From assembly GCF_028453695.1 (NCBI RefSeq), contig NC_135780.1, forward strand, positions 10,785,172-10,849,171: a stretch of DNA of 64,000 nucleotides. The letters run 5' to 3'. The notes under the pieces were generated by a model. The model was not told the DNA's origin. It worked only from the letters and a program-made list of their open reading frames with translations, and did not search any database. The DNA is from Augochlora pura (taxonomy: Eukaryota; Arthropoda; Insecta; Hymenoptera; Halictidae). Shown here piece by piece: positions 1 to 12,200 of the stretch. The position numbers and the translations under genes are program-made. Position 1 is the stretch's first letter. Every line of letters begins with the position of its first letter.

Positions 1-1610
1 CCTCGGAGGCGCCGTTCTTTTGCGCCTTCGATTCTCGCTTGGAGTAGAACTATAGTGCGCCTAGAAATTAGCTTTTCAGTCGAGTTTAGACTGTTTGATT
101 TTTAGCCCGGAAAGCGACTTGGCTTGCGACTCGACATTTTTCTTAATATCTTGTGCTACTACATTTTGCAGAACCACCGATCCTTTCGCGTACCTTGTCC
201 ATTTCATCGTAGCTGAAACTTATCCTAATCGATTTCAGCCAATACTTTATCGTACCAGGTTTTCTCAATCCTTTTCCTATGGTTTATTCTTTGATTAATT
301 TTTCTTTAAATAATTTTTACTGTTCGTCCTTTACACGTCGATCCGGGTAATAATCGAAACCTGTCGATTGGCGTCACACCCTTCTGTTTCACCACTCCTT
401 TCGCCATGTTTTTATCATACTTTATCGCTCCGATTCCCGCTTCAATTTCTCGTCTTTACCTAGCCTATATACATATGTATGTTATTTACTGTGCCTATTA
501 AAGTAACATTCAAATTCGCCAATAAATTAAATACCTTCTTTTACCTACAATTCTTAAAACAGTGAAATTATACGTTAACGTTTTTTATATAAGCACGAAC
601 ATTTTCATAATCGAAACTTTGCGAATGCAACAATTTATTCCTTTGTTTAAATAAGCATCGTGTTTGCATGATTCTCATTCTTATTCGCTACGTATATTAC
701 AAGCTTCTTACCAAGGGAAAAATGCTTCGAACCATTATAATGCCAACAAAATGCAAAATATTAATAAAATATTAATAAACATTAATAAAATATTAATAAA
801 AAAAATATCTCTACTTCAATAGCATTGTTACTATTGAAAATAGTCATTTCAAATGGAAGAAAAATTATGACAAGGGCACAGTAAAAGACACTCCCGTTCT
901 ATTCCACCGCGACACGAGTCCAGAGTCGTTCGACTCAGTTCTACTATTCCGTCATCTCTCACCGATTTAGCGCGACAGTTTTCAGCGTCGAACAGAACCG
1001 ATCGATCTCTGAGAAAAGACGCTCGGAGACCGGGTAGCCGGTCGCGAGAAATCGCTAGAACTTCTCGCTGCGTCAGCGATCCCACGTGACGGCGATCCCA
1101 CGTGACGGCGCTGATCGTTCCAGGATCATCCTCGGTTCTTCATCGTCGCAGAGGTTCGCGGTAACTCGCGGTCGTCGCGATCCCCGATCGGTTCGACGCT
1201 TTTCTCCTCGGCAGGTGCGCGCATCCCGGCGCACTCGAATCGTAGGTATCCGGCGACGACTAGTATGCAGCGAGCGTCGCCACGTTAAAGGGGTTATCGA
1301 CCGCAGCCGCGCGCTGCAACCGGCAGTTACGATGCACTTGGACCGACACTTCGTCACGATAAACGCTACACACCGTGGGTCTAATCTCCCCGTCGGGACC
1401 GTTCCGGTTCCTTATTGTTATTGCGCTTCCCGGGCCGCCATGCTAATTCGCCGATTTAGGGCTCGCCAGCCGTGAATCGTTAACCAATTTACCCGCCCCT
1501 CCCTCCCCCGACGTCCCGGTCAATTCCCCGTGAAATCCCGCTTTTTGATGGCCGCGGAACTTCGACGACGCTTCCTACTCCCCCCCCCCCCTTCCCTCTA
1601 GGTTATCCCC

Positions 1611-1710
1611 NNNNNNNNNNNNNNNNNNNNNNNNNNNNNNNNNNNNNNNNNNNNNNNNNNNNNNNNNNNNNNNNNNNNNNNNNNNNNNNNNNNNNNNNNN
1701 NNNNNNNNNN
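1611..1710. other. Assembly gap, 100 N
   Basis: A run of exactly 100 N, the usual placeholder for a gap of unknown size. It follows a poly-C tract at about 1580-1591. A missing SK exon could lie inside it. Confidence 0.99.
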
Positions 1711-1992
1711 AACCGCCGTATCCTCTGAACACGGTCCTGCATAATCAACGCGGAAACGGTAGCATAATCGGTGCTCCCGCGCGGCTCGTCGGACGCGCGG
1801 ATTGCCGCGCGCCGGTTGGACGCGCGCGACGCCATCTTTGACAACCGCTGGTTGAACCCGTTGCGACGTTATTAGGATCGTTTTCCTAAGATTTCGGAAT
1901 ACTTTGGTGCCGATATTCGATCGTTCGATTAAATGGAATAATTGAGCCGATTATTTTTGAATGTGGCCGTAACTCCGTTTATCTTCGTATAT

Positions 1993-2265
1993 TTAACCCT
2001 TTGCACTCGAGGACTCTGAGAAACCAAGTTTTTCTTATCACGTTCTAAAATAATCTTTGTACTAATAGATTTTGGATTGAAAACATTGTTGCTAGTCGAA
2101 CTGTTGGTATGAATCACAAGAATCAATTATTTATCCATAAAATGCACTTTGTTATATAAAATGAAATATATTGCTATATAAATTTGTTATATAAAAAGAA
2201 ATATTGGAAGCCAGAAAAATGATTTTAGATTTACTGTTCAAACGGCTTCGAGTGCAAAGGGTTAA
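1993..2265 (-). mobile_element. piggyBac-type MITE, family A, reverse orientation
   Basis: TTAA at 1993-1996 and 2262-2265 flank a 265-bp element with terminal inverted repeats CCCTTTGCACTCGA. Read in reverse, its start (CTCGAAGCC, then an ACTGTAA-like and TCTAAAAT-like block) matches the starts of the elements at 10490 and 12670, so it is the same family inverted. No coding capacity. The TTAA target duplication and the CCC terminus are the piggyBac superfamily signature. Confidence 0.8.
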
Positions 2266-2285
2266 GGGTTCGCGGTTCGATGAAT

Positions 2286-2335
2286 TTAACCCTTTGCACT
2301 CGGTTGTCCCCTCTCAGGGGACATCGTGATTCTAG
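2286..2335 (+). mobile_element. Unpaired piggyBac-type terminus
   Basis: TTAA (2286-2289) is followed by CCCTTTGCACTCGG and a short hairpin-forming TCCCCTCTCAGGGGA. The terminus is the same as in the neighbouring element, only 20 bp away, but I found no matching right end within several kilobases. It is either a truncated copy or one end of a longer, decayed element. Confidence 0.5.
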
Positions 2336-2747
2336 TACATGACTAAACATTAAAGTTTATTAGCGATTTTGCAACTATTTCTCGATGTCTACAAATTCAT
2401 ATAAATCGAATATTATTATAACAATATTATATATACATATATATCGTATACTATATAATAATATAGTTGTTTCTTTCTTTTTCGATTTGTTTTTAGATCA
2501 TTAGTTACTATTTCTTCTTCACTATCTGAACTAAATGGTCTTGTTCTGTTCTTCCCCATGGGTGAAATAATTTCTAGAATTTAATATTAAATTTTCAGTT
2601 TTATATTAATTAAACGTACTGGTTATTCAACTAAATTGTCCAAAAACTGAGGTTAACTTGTTAAATACTAATTAATTGAAATATCCTTCATCGCTGCCTT
2701 GAGACATTATCAATAGCAAATATATTATCCTGATTTAAGTATAAATA

Positions 2748-2940
2748 GAGTTAGGCCACTTTCAAACTAAACAATTATTGAACTAACTTTGAAAACTTAT
2801 GTGTCAAGAATTATCGTATTTGCTCGGAATATAAGCAACCTGAAACGCTTTACTGATAAATAATACGAAGTCGCACATGTAACCATGGCAGCCGGAAAAA
2901 AATTGACAAATGGAGTTAGGCCACTTTCAAAATAAACGGC
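2748..2940. repeat. Direct repeat GAGTTAGGCCACTTTCAAA
   Basis: The 19-mer occurs at 2748 and again at 2913, followed by similar TAAAC sequence. Spacing is 165 bp. It may be a remnant of a duplicated unit; the sequence between is otherwise unremarkable. Confidence 0.5.
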
Positions 2941-3220
2941 TCAATTATGTTTCTTCTTCTTCTCGTAGAGAATTGTTAATGGAGTTTTTAAAGGGCGAGG
3001 GTTTTTTTCAGAGGGCAATGGGTGCAGCTGTATAGTTCGAACGAAGCTGAAGAGTCAACTTTGATTTTCAACTAAGACTACTTGTTGTTGCTATTTGTAG
3101 CATTATTGCGAGGAACTGACTGCAATTGTTCAGACCTTTTTGAATTGTACTTTGGTGATTGCACTGCTGATGAATTGCTTCCGATCATTTGGTATGTTTA
3201 TTGTTTGAACGGTTCCATTT

Positions 3221-3487
3221 CTATTTAAATAGCTTGATTAATATTTAAATAGCTTGATTATTATTTAAATACCTTGATTGTTATTTAAATAGCTTGATTA
3301 TTATTTAAATACCTTGATTGTTATTTAAATAGCTTGATTATTATTTAAATACCTTGATTATTATTTAAATACCTCGATTACTATTTAAATACCTCGATTA
3401 ATACTTAAACAGTTTGATTAATTTTTAAACAGCACGATTACTATTTAACCAATTTGATTACTATTTAACCAAAGATCGATTATTATT
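3221..3487. repeat. 20-bp minisatellite
   Basis: About 13 tandem copies of a 20-bp unit of the form TATTTAAATAGCTTGATTAT. Copies alternate between AGCTTG and ACCTTG variants, which points to a higher-order 40-bp period in the middle. The 3' copies are progressively degenerate. Confidence 0.9.
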
Positions 3488-5153
3488 TATCCGTCCTCTG
3501 TCGCGTCTAAATCGCCTACATTCTTTCAACGAAAAAATCGTAATCGACGATAAATTATATATACTCGAAACTGAGATATTATTTCTTATTCTTTTTCTTC
3601 TTACTATTATTATAAAAAGATTTTTAAACCCGACAAAATAGTCTTCGCCGCTGAATGTAATTATCTAAAAATGATCGGAAACATTGGTCCAGCAGTACGA
3701 AGCACGTCCAGTGTCGGCCCGTCGATTATTCTGGGCAACATCGTCTTGATAATCCCGGAGCACCTCGTGCCGGCCAAATCGAAGCGCGGAGCCGCGGTCG
3801 CGGAGAATTGGACAGGACCGAAGGAATATTAAACAACCGTGAACGGCACCGTCTCGTAAGAATCACTCGGCTCTCGATCCCTTACGGAAATTGGCCGCGA
3901 TATTGCTTGCCGATGGTGTCCCGGTTTCTTGCTGACGAAGTCGGTTCGCGTTTTCCTCGAGGACGTTGTCCCGACTCCTCTATCTCTATCTCTATATATA
4001 TCTCTCTATCTCTCTATCTCTCTATATATATCTCTATCTTTCTTTCTCTCGAGGGACTGCGAAATCTGTCCGCAATTAAAACCGGCCGCGCCGTTAAAGG
4101 GGTCGCCCCGTTGTCTTTCGCCGCCGCGAGAGTTTGACGAAGGCAGTGGCGGCGGTAAAGAAAAAAAGCCCGGCTCCAACGGGCCGGCAGGATTTCCTTA
4201 AGAGGATTGCTAAACCGGCCGGTTGATGGAAGTTCAAATAAAAATCCCGGCGGGCGCACAGATTTTTTCGCGCACAGTTTGCCGAGGACTTTCTAAACCG
4301 CCGATCGAGAGCACTCGAAATAAAACGGAGACCGTCGGCGGACATTATTGTTCGAATTTTCGTGGGACTCGAACAGCGTTCCACGGCCCCTCCCCGGCCG
4401 CTCGAGTGCCATCGTCTCGAGACCATTTAGTTCACGGCGGATTCTTTACACCTCCGCGTCGGGCGCGATCGAGACGTTATACTTATCGATGTTTAGCGGC
4501 GAGAACCGCGAAGCGGAAAAGCCGATCACCGTGCCGTGTCGACGGATTTTCCTGTTAAGAGACAACTTTAGCGATCGAGCGGAGGCTTCTCGATAGCTCG
4601 ACCGTAAATTTCGAAGCTTCTTTCGGCGGCAGAGATTTTCGATTACTGTCGAATCTTTTTTGAATATCAGGGAGAAAGGGAAAGGTTGTGGAGCCAGTTA
4701 CTGTGCCTACCATCTGTAAAATTAAAAACTGAATGTTTAACGTAGTCGTATATTAATTTCTATGAATAAATATATAACAACGTAATATGTCATTTAAAAG
4801 TTCACGTTAATAAAATATGTTATTTATAAATGTTTCATATCTGCTCTTAAAAAGCATAACAGAGATGACTTAAGATTTGAGGTTATGTAGACCTATCCCG
4901 TAGTTAATAATACAGTAATTAATATTATTGCTACTTCGTTTTTGCAATTACCGAATATCGATCCTCATTCGTTCAGTATTTTCTCATATAAAATAAATCG
5001 TTTATTGAATTTAAAAACAATTAAAACCAATTAAAATAGCAAAATGTCATAACCTTGTTCGATAAATGTAAAGTGAATTACGGCCGGAAATCAAGCAAAA
5101 CCACGGTAATGGCAACCCCACCGTAACTGACTCCATTACCCTAATTGCCGAGG

Positions 5154-5345
5154 GGTTCTGCATGTGTTACTCAATTTGATCTCGATCAGCGACTAGCGTC
5201 ACATTCGAATTAAAGTTGAGATTAGAAACGGAGCTTGATGGTTCTGCATGCGTTGCTCAGTTTGATCTCGATCATCGAGTAGTATCATAATCGAAGCGAA
5301 GTTGAGACTAGAATTAGACCATTGAAGGTTCTGCATGCGTTATTC
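5154..5345. repeat. 86-bp tandem repeat, about 2.2 copies
   Basis: GGTTCTGCATG starts at 5154, 5240 and 5327, so the period is 86-87 bp. The copies share TTTGATCTCGATCA and GTTGAGA.TAGAA blocks and differ by scattered substitutions. Confidence 0.8.
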
Positions 5346-5498
5346 GATTACTCTTTGTAGCCTCATCTTCGAGAGTACTTCATCCATTCTAGAGATACTG
5401 TTCTCGCACTAGCTAGTTCCACGAACCGGCAGCATATGTTCAGTATGCAATAGTGTTCAGCGACATTCAAATCGTCGCGAACGTTTTCTATCGCCTAT

Positions 5499-5992
5499 TG
5501 TTTCTACCGATTTCTATAGTTTCTAACGATTTCTATAGTTTCTAACGATGTCTATAGTTTCTACCGATTTCTATAGTTTCTACCGATGTCTATAGTTTAT
5601 ATCGATTTCTATAGTTTCTACCGATGTCTACAGTTTCTATCGATTTCTATAGTTTCTACCGATGTCTATAGTTTCTAACGATGTCTATAGTTTCTACCGA
5701 TGTCTATAGTTTCTACCGATATCTATAGTTTCTACCGATGTCTATAGTTTCTACTGATGTCTATAGTTTCTACCGATGTCTATAGTTTCTACCGATGTCT
5801 ATAGTTTCTAACGATATCTAGAGTTTCTAACGATATCTGGAGTTTCTAACGATATCTAGAGTTTCTAACGATATCTATAGTTTCTACCGATATCTATAGT
5901 TTCTACCGATATCTATAGTTTCTACCGATTTCTATAGTTTCTACCGATGTCTATACTTTCCACCGATTTCTATAGTTTCTACCGATGTCCGT
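5499..5992. repeat. 19-bp minisatellite
   Basis: About 26 tandem copies of TCTATAGTTTCTACCGATG with variants (AACGAT, ACCGATATC, GAGTTTC). Variant copies are clustered (five AACGATATCTAGAG-like copies at about 5805-5880), which suggests local amplification. It lies 250 bp upstream of an SK exon. Confidence 0.92.
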
Positions 5993-6241
5993 TCTCTCTA
6001 CCGGTATCTCTATAGTTTCCATCGCGACGTTCGAGCAACAGACACGCGTCCCGCGGTTCTGTTTCTTGTTCACAGGGCGTCTGGCTCGTAGTGGCAGGGA
6101 AACTTCCTCCGAAGATCTCGATGATATTAGCTCGTAATTAGTGGAACCCCGGGCGCGGCGTCCGCCCGCCCCCGGTCTCGCAATTAAAATTTGTGTATGC
6201 AACGTGATAGCTCTCACAGGTACGTTTCACGGTGTTTTTAG

Positions 6242-9200
6242 GGCGCCGCGTGCACGGCCTTGCTGGTGGCGGTTGTTTCCAGGAAGCTCGAGCTCACAAG
6301 GGCGGAGAAGCACGTTCATAACTTTATGATGGATACGCAATTAACGAAAAAGGTAAGAGTGAACAAAAGCGTGCGAGATGATTGCGAAAAAAAAAAGAAT
6401 ACAAATAATACGTACGTGTTACGCTACCGCTCCTGTGACCGTGATGTTGCCAAATTTGATGAACGCTCCGTGGCCTGCCCGCCAACCTGTGACGTCCCGC
6501 GACTACGAAACGGCCGGCGCGGTCCTCACGATGGAACCGGGTTTGTCCTGCTCCGCGATCTTTCCTCCGCGAACCGTGCTCTTTTGCGAGCTTGTCGATC
6601 TAGCGTACGATACGCCGTGGCTTGTTCGACAAAGTCCGCTCTGTGGTGGTCATTTTAAATAATACAAGCGATCGTAATAATTTGACAATTCTATTCGGTA
6701 ATATATGTGACAAATCTCAGTTATTTTTCAAAAATATTACAGCTAAGTAGATTAAAAAATATATCTTATCCCGTGTGTGTTGCGTCACGTTTGCGCTCGC
6801 AGTATTTTACAATTAAGAATTGCGAGTTGCTCTGTAACGAAGCAAAATGAAAACCATGAGAGAAATATATAGTCTGTGTCGCGACATGTTTGTTTAAACT
6901 GTGTATAGCAATGTGAACGTGGTAGAGAAAACAGTTTGTCTGTATAGATTTGTATAGATTGTGTGATTAATTTATGTTTTCTAGAGAGCACTTTTCACCG
7001 TAATAACAGTAATAATAAATCGGCAAATAAAACGCGCGGAGAGATAACAAAAATAACGAAGACGCGGAAGCTAATAGAATAGAAACGCAATACGGTGTCG
7101 GACGTTTCGCCTTGCCTTGTTCTAATCGTTTAATAATCGCGTCCCGCGTAGATCGAGGGCAAACGAAAACAGGGAGATTGAATTCGCGCGGGGTCACGTT
7201 TTGCATAATCCACTCGCGTTGCCTCGCGGAAGGGAGGTTCGCGGAACAGGATGTTATTTTCCACGGAGGACCGGCGCGGTTCCTTCGTTCCCGCGCGGAC
7301 ACCGGCTGACGGGCAGCCACACGGAACGAGAAGTTTCACGCGACCAGCACACTGCAGTACTTTTCGAATCGTTCCGTCTGAACTTGTCTGTCAGAATTTC
7401 TTGTAATTTGTCAATGTGTCCACCGTCTTGTGCTGAGGCCGTCGTCGAGAAAAAGTTTTTGTCGTGAAAGAAGGTATCCTCCGGCTTGCGGCGGAGCGTA
7501 GAAAACAACGATGGGAACATTTGGTGGGTGCTCTTGGCACCGATTTCTTCGTGATGTGATTCGTTGTTGGTTTACACCGTGTTCGTGCGACTGCTCGGTG
7601 CTCTCTCGTTCGTTTGGTTCGCGACGGCGAATCGGTGGGTCCTTTTGCGTCCTCCTCGTCCCCCCCCTATTTATATCTGACTCTCGTATTTATTTTTCAA
7701 GAAAACGCGCGCACGAGGAGCCCGAACTCAGGCCGAGCAACAAAGGGAACGCGAAAAATCCCGGAAATATTTATCCACGTTTTCAAACGCGAGAGTTTCT
7801 GTTCTCGTTACGTTTCAGGCGCAGCGAATGGTGAAATCGGGCTAACGATGTGTCGCGCACCTGTATTTTTCCCATTTCGACGGTATCCACGGATGGGGAC
7901 GTTGTTGGTCGAAGTTCACGCTGTGAAATCGTTGCCGATTCGGCGCAATCGGCGCTAAGGAGAGACGCTTGATAAAAGAAAGAGAACCGTTGATCGATCG
8001 AAGAAACTCGGAATTCAATTCCTCCGAGCTGCTCGATCGACTCGCGACGTTCTCGTGAAATCGCGGAAACGAGTGCGTTAATTCCGACGTGGACAAACGA
8101 CGACACGCTTTGTTTCTTTCTTTAACGAAACTCTCGACTCTGCTCCAAATTATTGCCCGACTTTGCTCCAAATTAATACCCGCCCCCTTTTTGCAAGACC
8201 TTTCTCACAATAGGACGGTATAGGATATGTAGGCAGATATAGGACGGTCCGCGCAATTTCTGCGTCCCCTGCAACCTCCAAAATATGCTTCGGGCAACAA
8301 ATGTTTTCAATGGAAAAGTTGCCTGGTTTAAAGGTGAAGTTTTCTTTGTAGGTGCAGCCAAGGTCAACTTTCCAACTTTTCTACTTAAATGGGTTAATGT
8401 ATTTTTTATGTGAAAATGCGGAAGAATATCGAATTCTAAGGAAAGCAGTTAGCCCTAAGCACGTGACAAGGTCAAAACTTGATGTCACGCGAAGAAGAGT
8501 TTCAAGAAATGAAATTACTTGTTAGTTATTAGATTTGCAACTGATGAAGGTCGATGCAATATTCATCCATGTCATTATATAAAGAATGTAGTATTCCATT
8601 TAAGGGAAAAAGTTGATCTTTAAATCTCCGGAACGACTTTATCTATAAAAAATAAATGCCCCTTTAAACCACAGAATTTTTCTATTGAAACATTTATTGC
8701 CAAATGCATATTTTGAAAGTTGCAACGGATGCACAAGTTGTATGGACCACCCTGTATATGGATGACCAAGACAAAGATCATAATTCCTGAATTAATTAAT
8801 TCTTTACATAAATACCATAATTATTTTTTAATGGAAATACAAGAATACATTGTCCCTTGTATAAGAAATATTAAGAAATTAATTCTTTACATAAATACCA
8901 TAATTATTTTTTAATGGAGATACAAGAATACATCGTCCCTTGTATAAGAAATATACAGTTCAATTAAAAAGTATTTAATTAGCTCTGATTTTCGATTAAA
9001 CAAACGGTCCTTTTCTTATAAAAATCTGCCATTAATTATGTTACGATTATTCATGAGACTCTTGAGGACCCTCTAACAATTTTTATTTTAATTATTAAAA
9101 ACGGTCCTTTTCTTATAAAAATCTGCCATTAATTATGTTACGATTATTCATGAGACTCTTGACGACCCTCTAACAATTTTTATTTTAATCATTACCTAGA

Positions 9201-12200
9201 ATTATATTATTTACTTACCGCTACACGGTGTCAAAAAATAATTCGATCCAATTCGGTCGACGATTATTTCGACTTCCGCCCATCGCGTGTCACCCTGTGC
9301 AACGGTCCGATTGCCAAATACTTGCGCAGTTTTCCGCGGAGCTCGCCTCGTTCACGCGGAATAATATTCTACAGCCGATTCGGCGGGAATTGGCAGGAAA
9401 TATAAACAGCTGCGGGCGGACAACGCGATCGGGACGGGGTCGGCGAACGTAATTCAATATTAATGCGATATCGTCAACCGATATTGTTAATATTATTATA
9501 CGACGAATGTAAACACGGTGGCAAGCGAAAGTACAAGTCGAGGGTACGGACAACTATATTTCAACGTTTCATATATCCACGTGTCACGCACGGATAAATA
9601 CAACATTTATTCCGGTTCCGTGTTTGATTCCGTTTCGAACACAGGATCGGGAATAAACGTTATATATTTGCAGCCGACAAATGGATAAATTATATCCGAC
9701 AACCTGGGTACTCCGTACCTTAATTTTCATTTGCCTTTTCATTCGCGTTATTTTACAATAATCTGAACAATATTTAACGTCGCGTTAACATTGAATCGAT
9801 CGATCGACCTTGGTTACGTTTTATAACCCTTCCTCATCCCTAATCGCTTTGTATCGCCAGGTATCATTTCAATCCTGACGAACAATCGTTCCTGAAATTA
9901 TAGGATTCTGTTCAACGAAATGGCGGACGACCGATCCGAAAGACGCGCGTCTCCCACGATTCTGTGATTCTTCTAAACTTTCAGGTGGCGAAGAGGAGCG
10001 AAAATTTCGACGAACGTATCGGAGAGACGGCAGCAACAGCTGTTCCGAATATAGGACTTACAAACGAGACAGCGGTTCTTCCATTGTAACGAAAGAATCG
10101 ACGCGGAAGTTCGCGAGAAAAACGCGCTTAGTCCGCTTTGCGCGGGCTCCAATTGATTCGGTATCGAAAAGTCGTCGGACGACAAGGGACCAATGTAGAC
10201 GCGGCGGAGCCGATCGTCTCTCGTCCCTGGTAACCGGAGAGCGCCGCTTTAATTCCGTCCTCGGTTACAAAACTCATTGTTACAACATTGTGAAGCGACT
10301 GATATCTTTCCCGGTGAAACAGAGTATCCGGTAATTTTTTCTCCCCCGTTTCCTCGCCCGCGGAGCGGTACAATGGACCGTTCCGAAGGGTCTCGTCACC
10401 GCGAATCACCATAGCGAACCGTATAACCATAGCGAACCGTATTACCGTCGCAAAGAACCACGAAAACGGAAAGGACATATTAACCCTTTGCACTCGAAGC
10501 CATTTTAACTGTAATTCTAAAATAACACTTCCGATATATAACGTTTCCATTTTATATGACAAAATGTATTTCATGCATATGAAATTGAATATTGTAATTC
10601 AGGCAATAACAGTTATACTTTTAATAATTTTCGTAATATAATTTTTCATAATATAAAAATTATTTCGAAACGTGCTGTAATAATTTTAGTGGTGCCTCAG
10701 AGTCACCACTCGAGTGCAAAGGGTTAATAAAGAAGAACGAGCGGGCTTTCCTCCGCGTAGAAAAAAAAAGGAGAACCGTCTCCCCCCACCCTCCGCCTCC
10801 TCCGAGTTCATTGTGTCGTCCGAGAGAGGACCGTCCAACGTGTCATTGTCGTTTTTCATCCGGACCCGATGGCCCGATCGATCCGCCGCGGGGTCGGTCC
10901 TCGAACAAGGGAATCGCATCTAACGAGAGAAAAGGGCGATACACCGCCTTCTACGAAAGGCGAAACACTCGAGAAACGAGACGAAGGGGGGGGGGGGGGT
11001 CCGAGAGTCATTTCGATCCTCGCGAAAATTCGGTTCTCGCGCGTCGCCGTGGAAAATCCGAAAACATCAAGTCCGAGTCCAAGCGCGACGACGACCGTCT
11101 CCACGTTCGCTCGATTAACCCTCTTAGTACCGGAGGGCCGATGTATCGGCTCGCGCTGCACTGACGAAAAGTGCCTTATACATATACCTTTCCTATTTAT
11201 ATAATTTCCAATGAATATAGAAAAATTGGCGTCGCTGTTCCATTCTCAATTTCGTCCTTAACCCTTAAATGCATGATTTTTCCTTTTTAAATACAATAAA
11301 TTGAAACAAGTAGTTACTTAAATATAGATTAAGGGAAAAATAAAGAAAAAAAAATTTTTTTTCCAAAAAGTATATTTTTAAAAAAAAAAAATTAAAAAAA
11401 AAAAAAAAAAAATTATGAAATTATGTACGGAAGAAAACACTGATGTAAATATACATCATCATGCATTTAAGGGTTAATACGCTGCTTTTTGCATTACGTA
11501 AATATTGCTTTTCGTTCGGTTTTTACGAGCCTTTCTCCAAATCCTAGTAAAACTGTGAAATTTCGCTTTCTCGCCCGGCACTAAGAGGGTTAATATCAAA
11601 GTTGTTGCGAGCTCCGGGAAAGTCACCCGGTCCAATTAATATCGGCCGATTATTCCAAGCGGGAGGGACGATAACGTATTTACTTGGCCGCCTGAAGTTG
11701 ACAAATGGCATGCGAACGACAGCCCGTCTAGTTTCTGTCCGGCGATCGAAGACTTCGGCCGCGGCCACTGAATTAACAAACAGCACCGCGGATATTTGTA
11801 AACCCACGGAAATATCAAAGTTAACCGGCTGGTAAGGCTCTGCCCGGGTATTTCCATCGCGGTGTACAGTGGTATAGCTCGGAACTGGCTTTTTTTTTAC
11901 GCGGAACCGAAACCAGTCCGATTTCACGGGGGTTTCGTTTCGAGATCGCGTTCTCTCCGCCTTTGGCTTTCCGCTCTTTTTTTTATTCAGGAGTTTTTCC
12001 GGCGGTACGAAAAAAAAATGGAACGACCTTCGCGCAACATTTCGCGATAGTTCTCGCGTGTTTTGGTTGGGCTCGCGATATTCGTTTTAGCGAAAGAGTT
12101 GGAAGGAACGCTTTCGATCGAGTATCGATTATTAATGCTGTGTCTTCTTGGGCGAGCAAATAATGATACGGAAATGATAGCGAGAAGTGTAATGTAATAA

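Larger units (their letters stand above)
1..6241 (+). other. SK intron or upstream sequence, no exon recognised
   Basis: No SK pore or S1-S5 coding sequence could be found here on the + strand. The stretch contains a CpG-rich block (850-1850) broken by a 100-N gap, an AT-rich block, MITE ends, an 86-bp repeat, a 20-bp and a 19-bp minisatellite, and a TCTATC microsatellite at about 3979-4041. Open frames in the CpG-rich blocks are short, lie on both strands and do not look like known proteins. Confidence 0.7.

Noticed and set aside
1086..1475. 129-codon Arg-rich plus-strand frame and its antisense partner
   Set aside because: Arg-rich translation of CpG-rich DNA on both strands, no SK or other domain content.
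3221..3487. Regular 20-bp repeats reminiscent of a CRISPR array
   Set aside because: The units are contiguous with no unique spacers, in an insect genome; this is a minisatellite.
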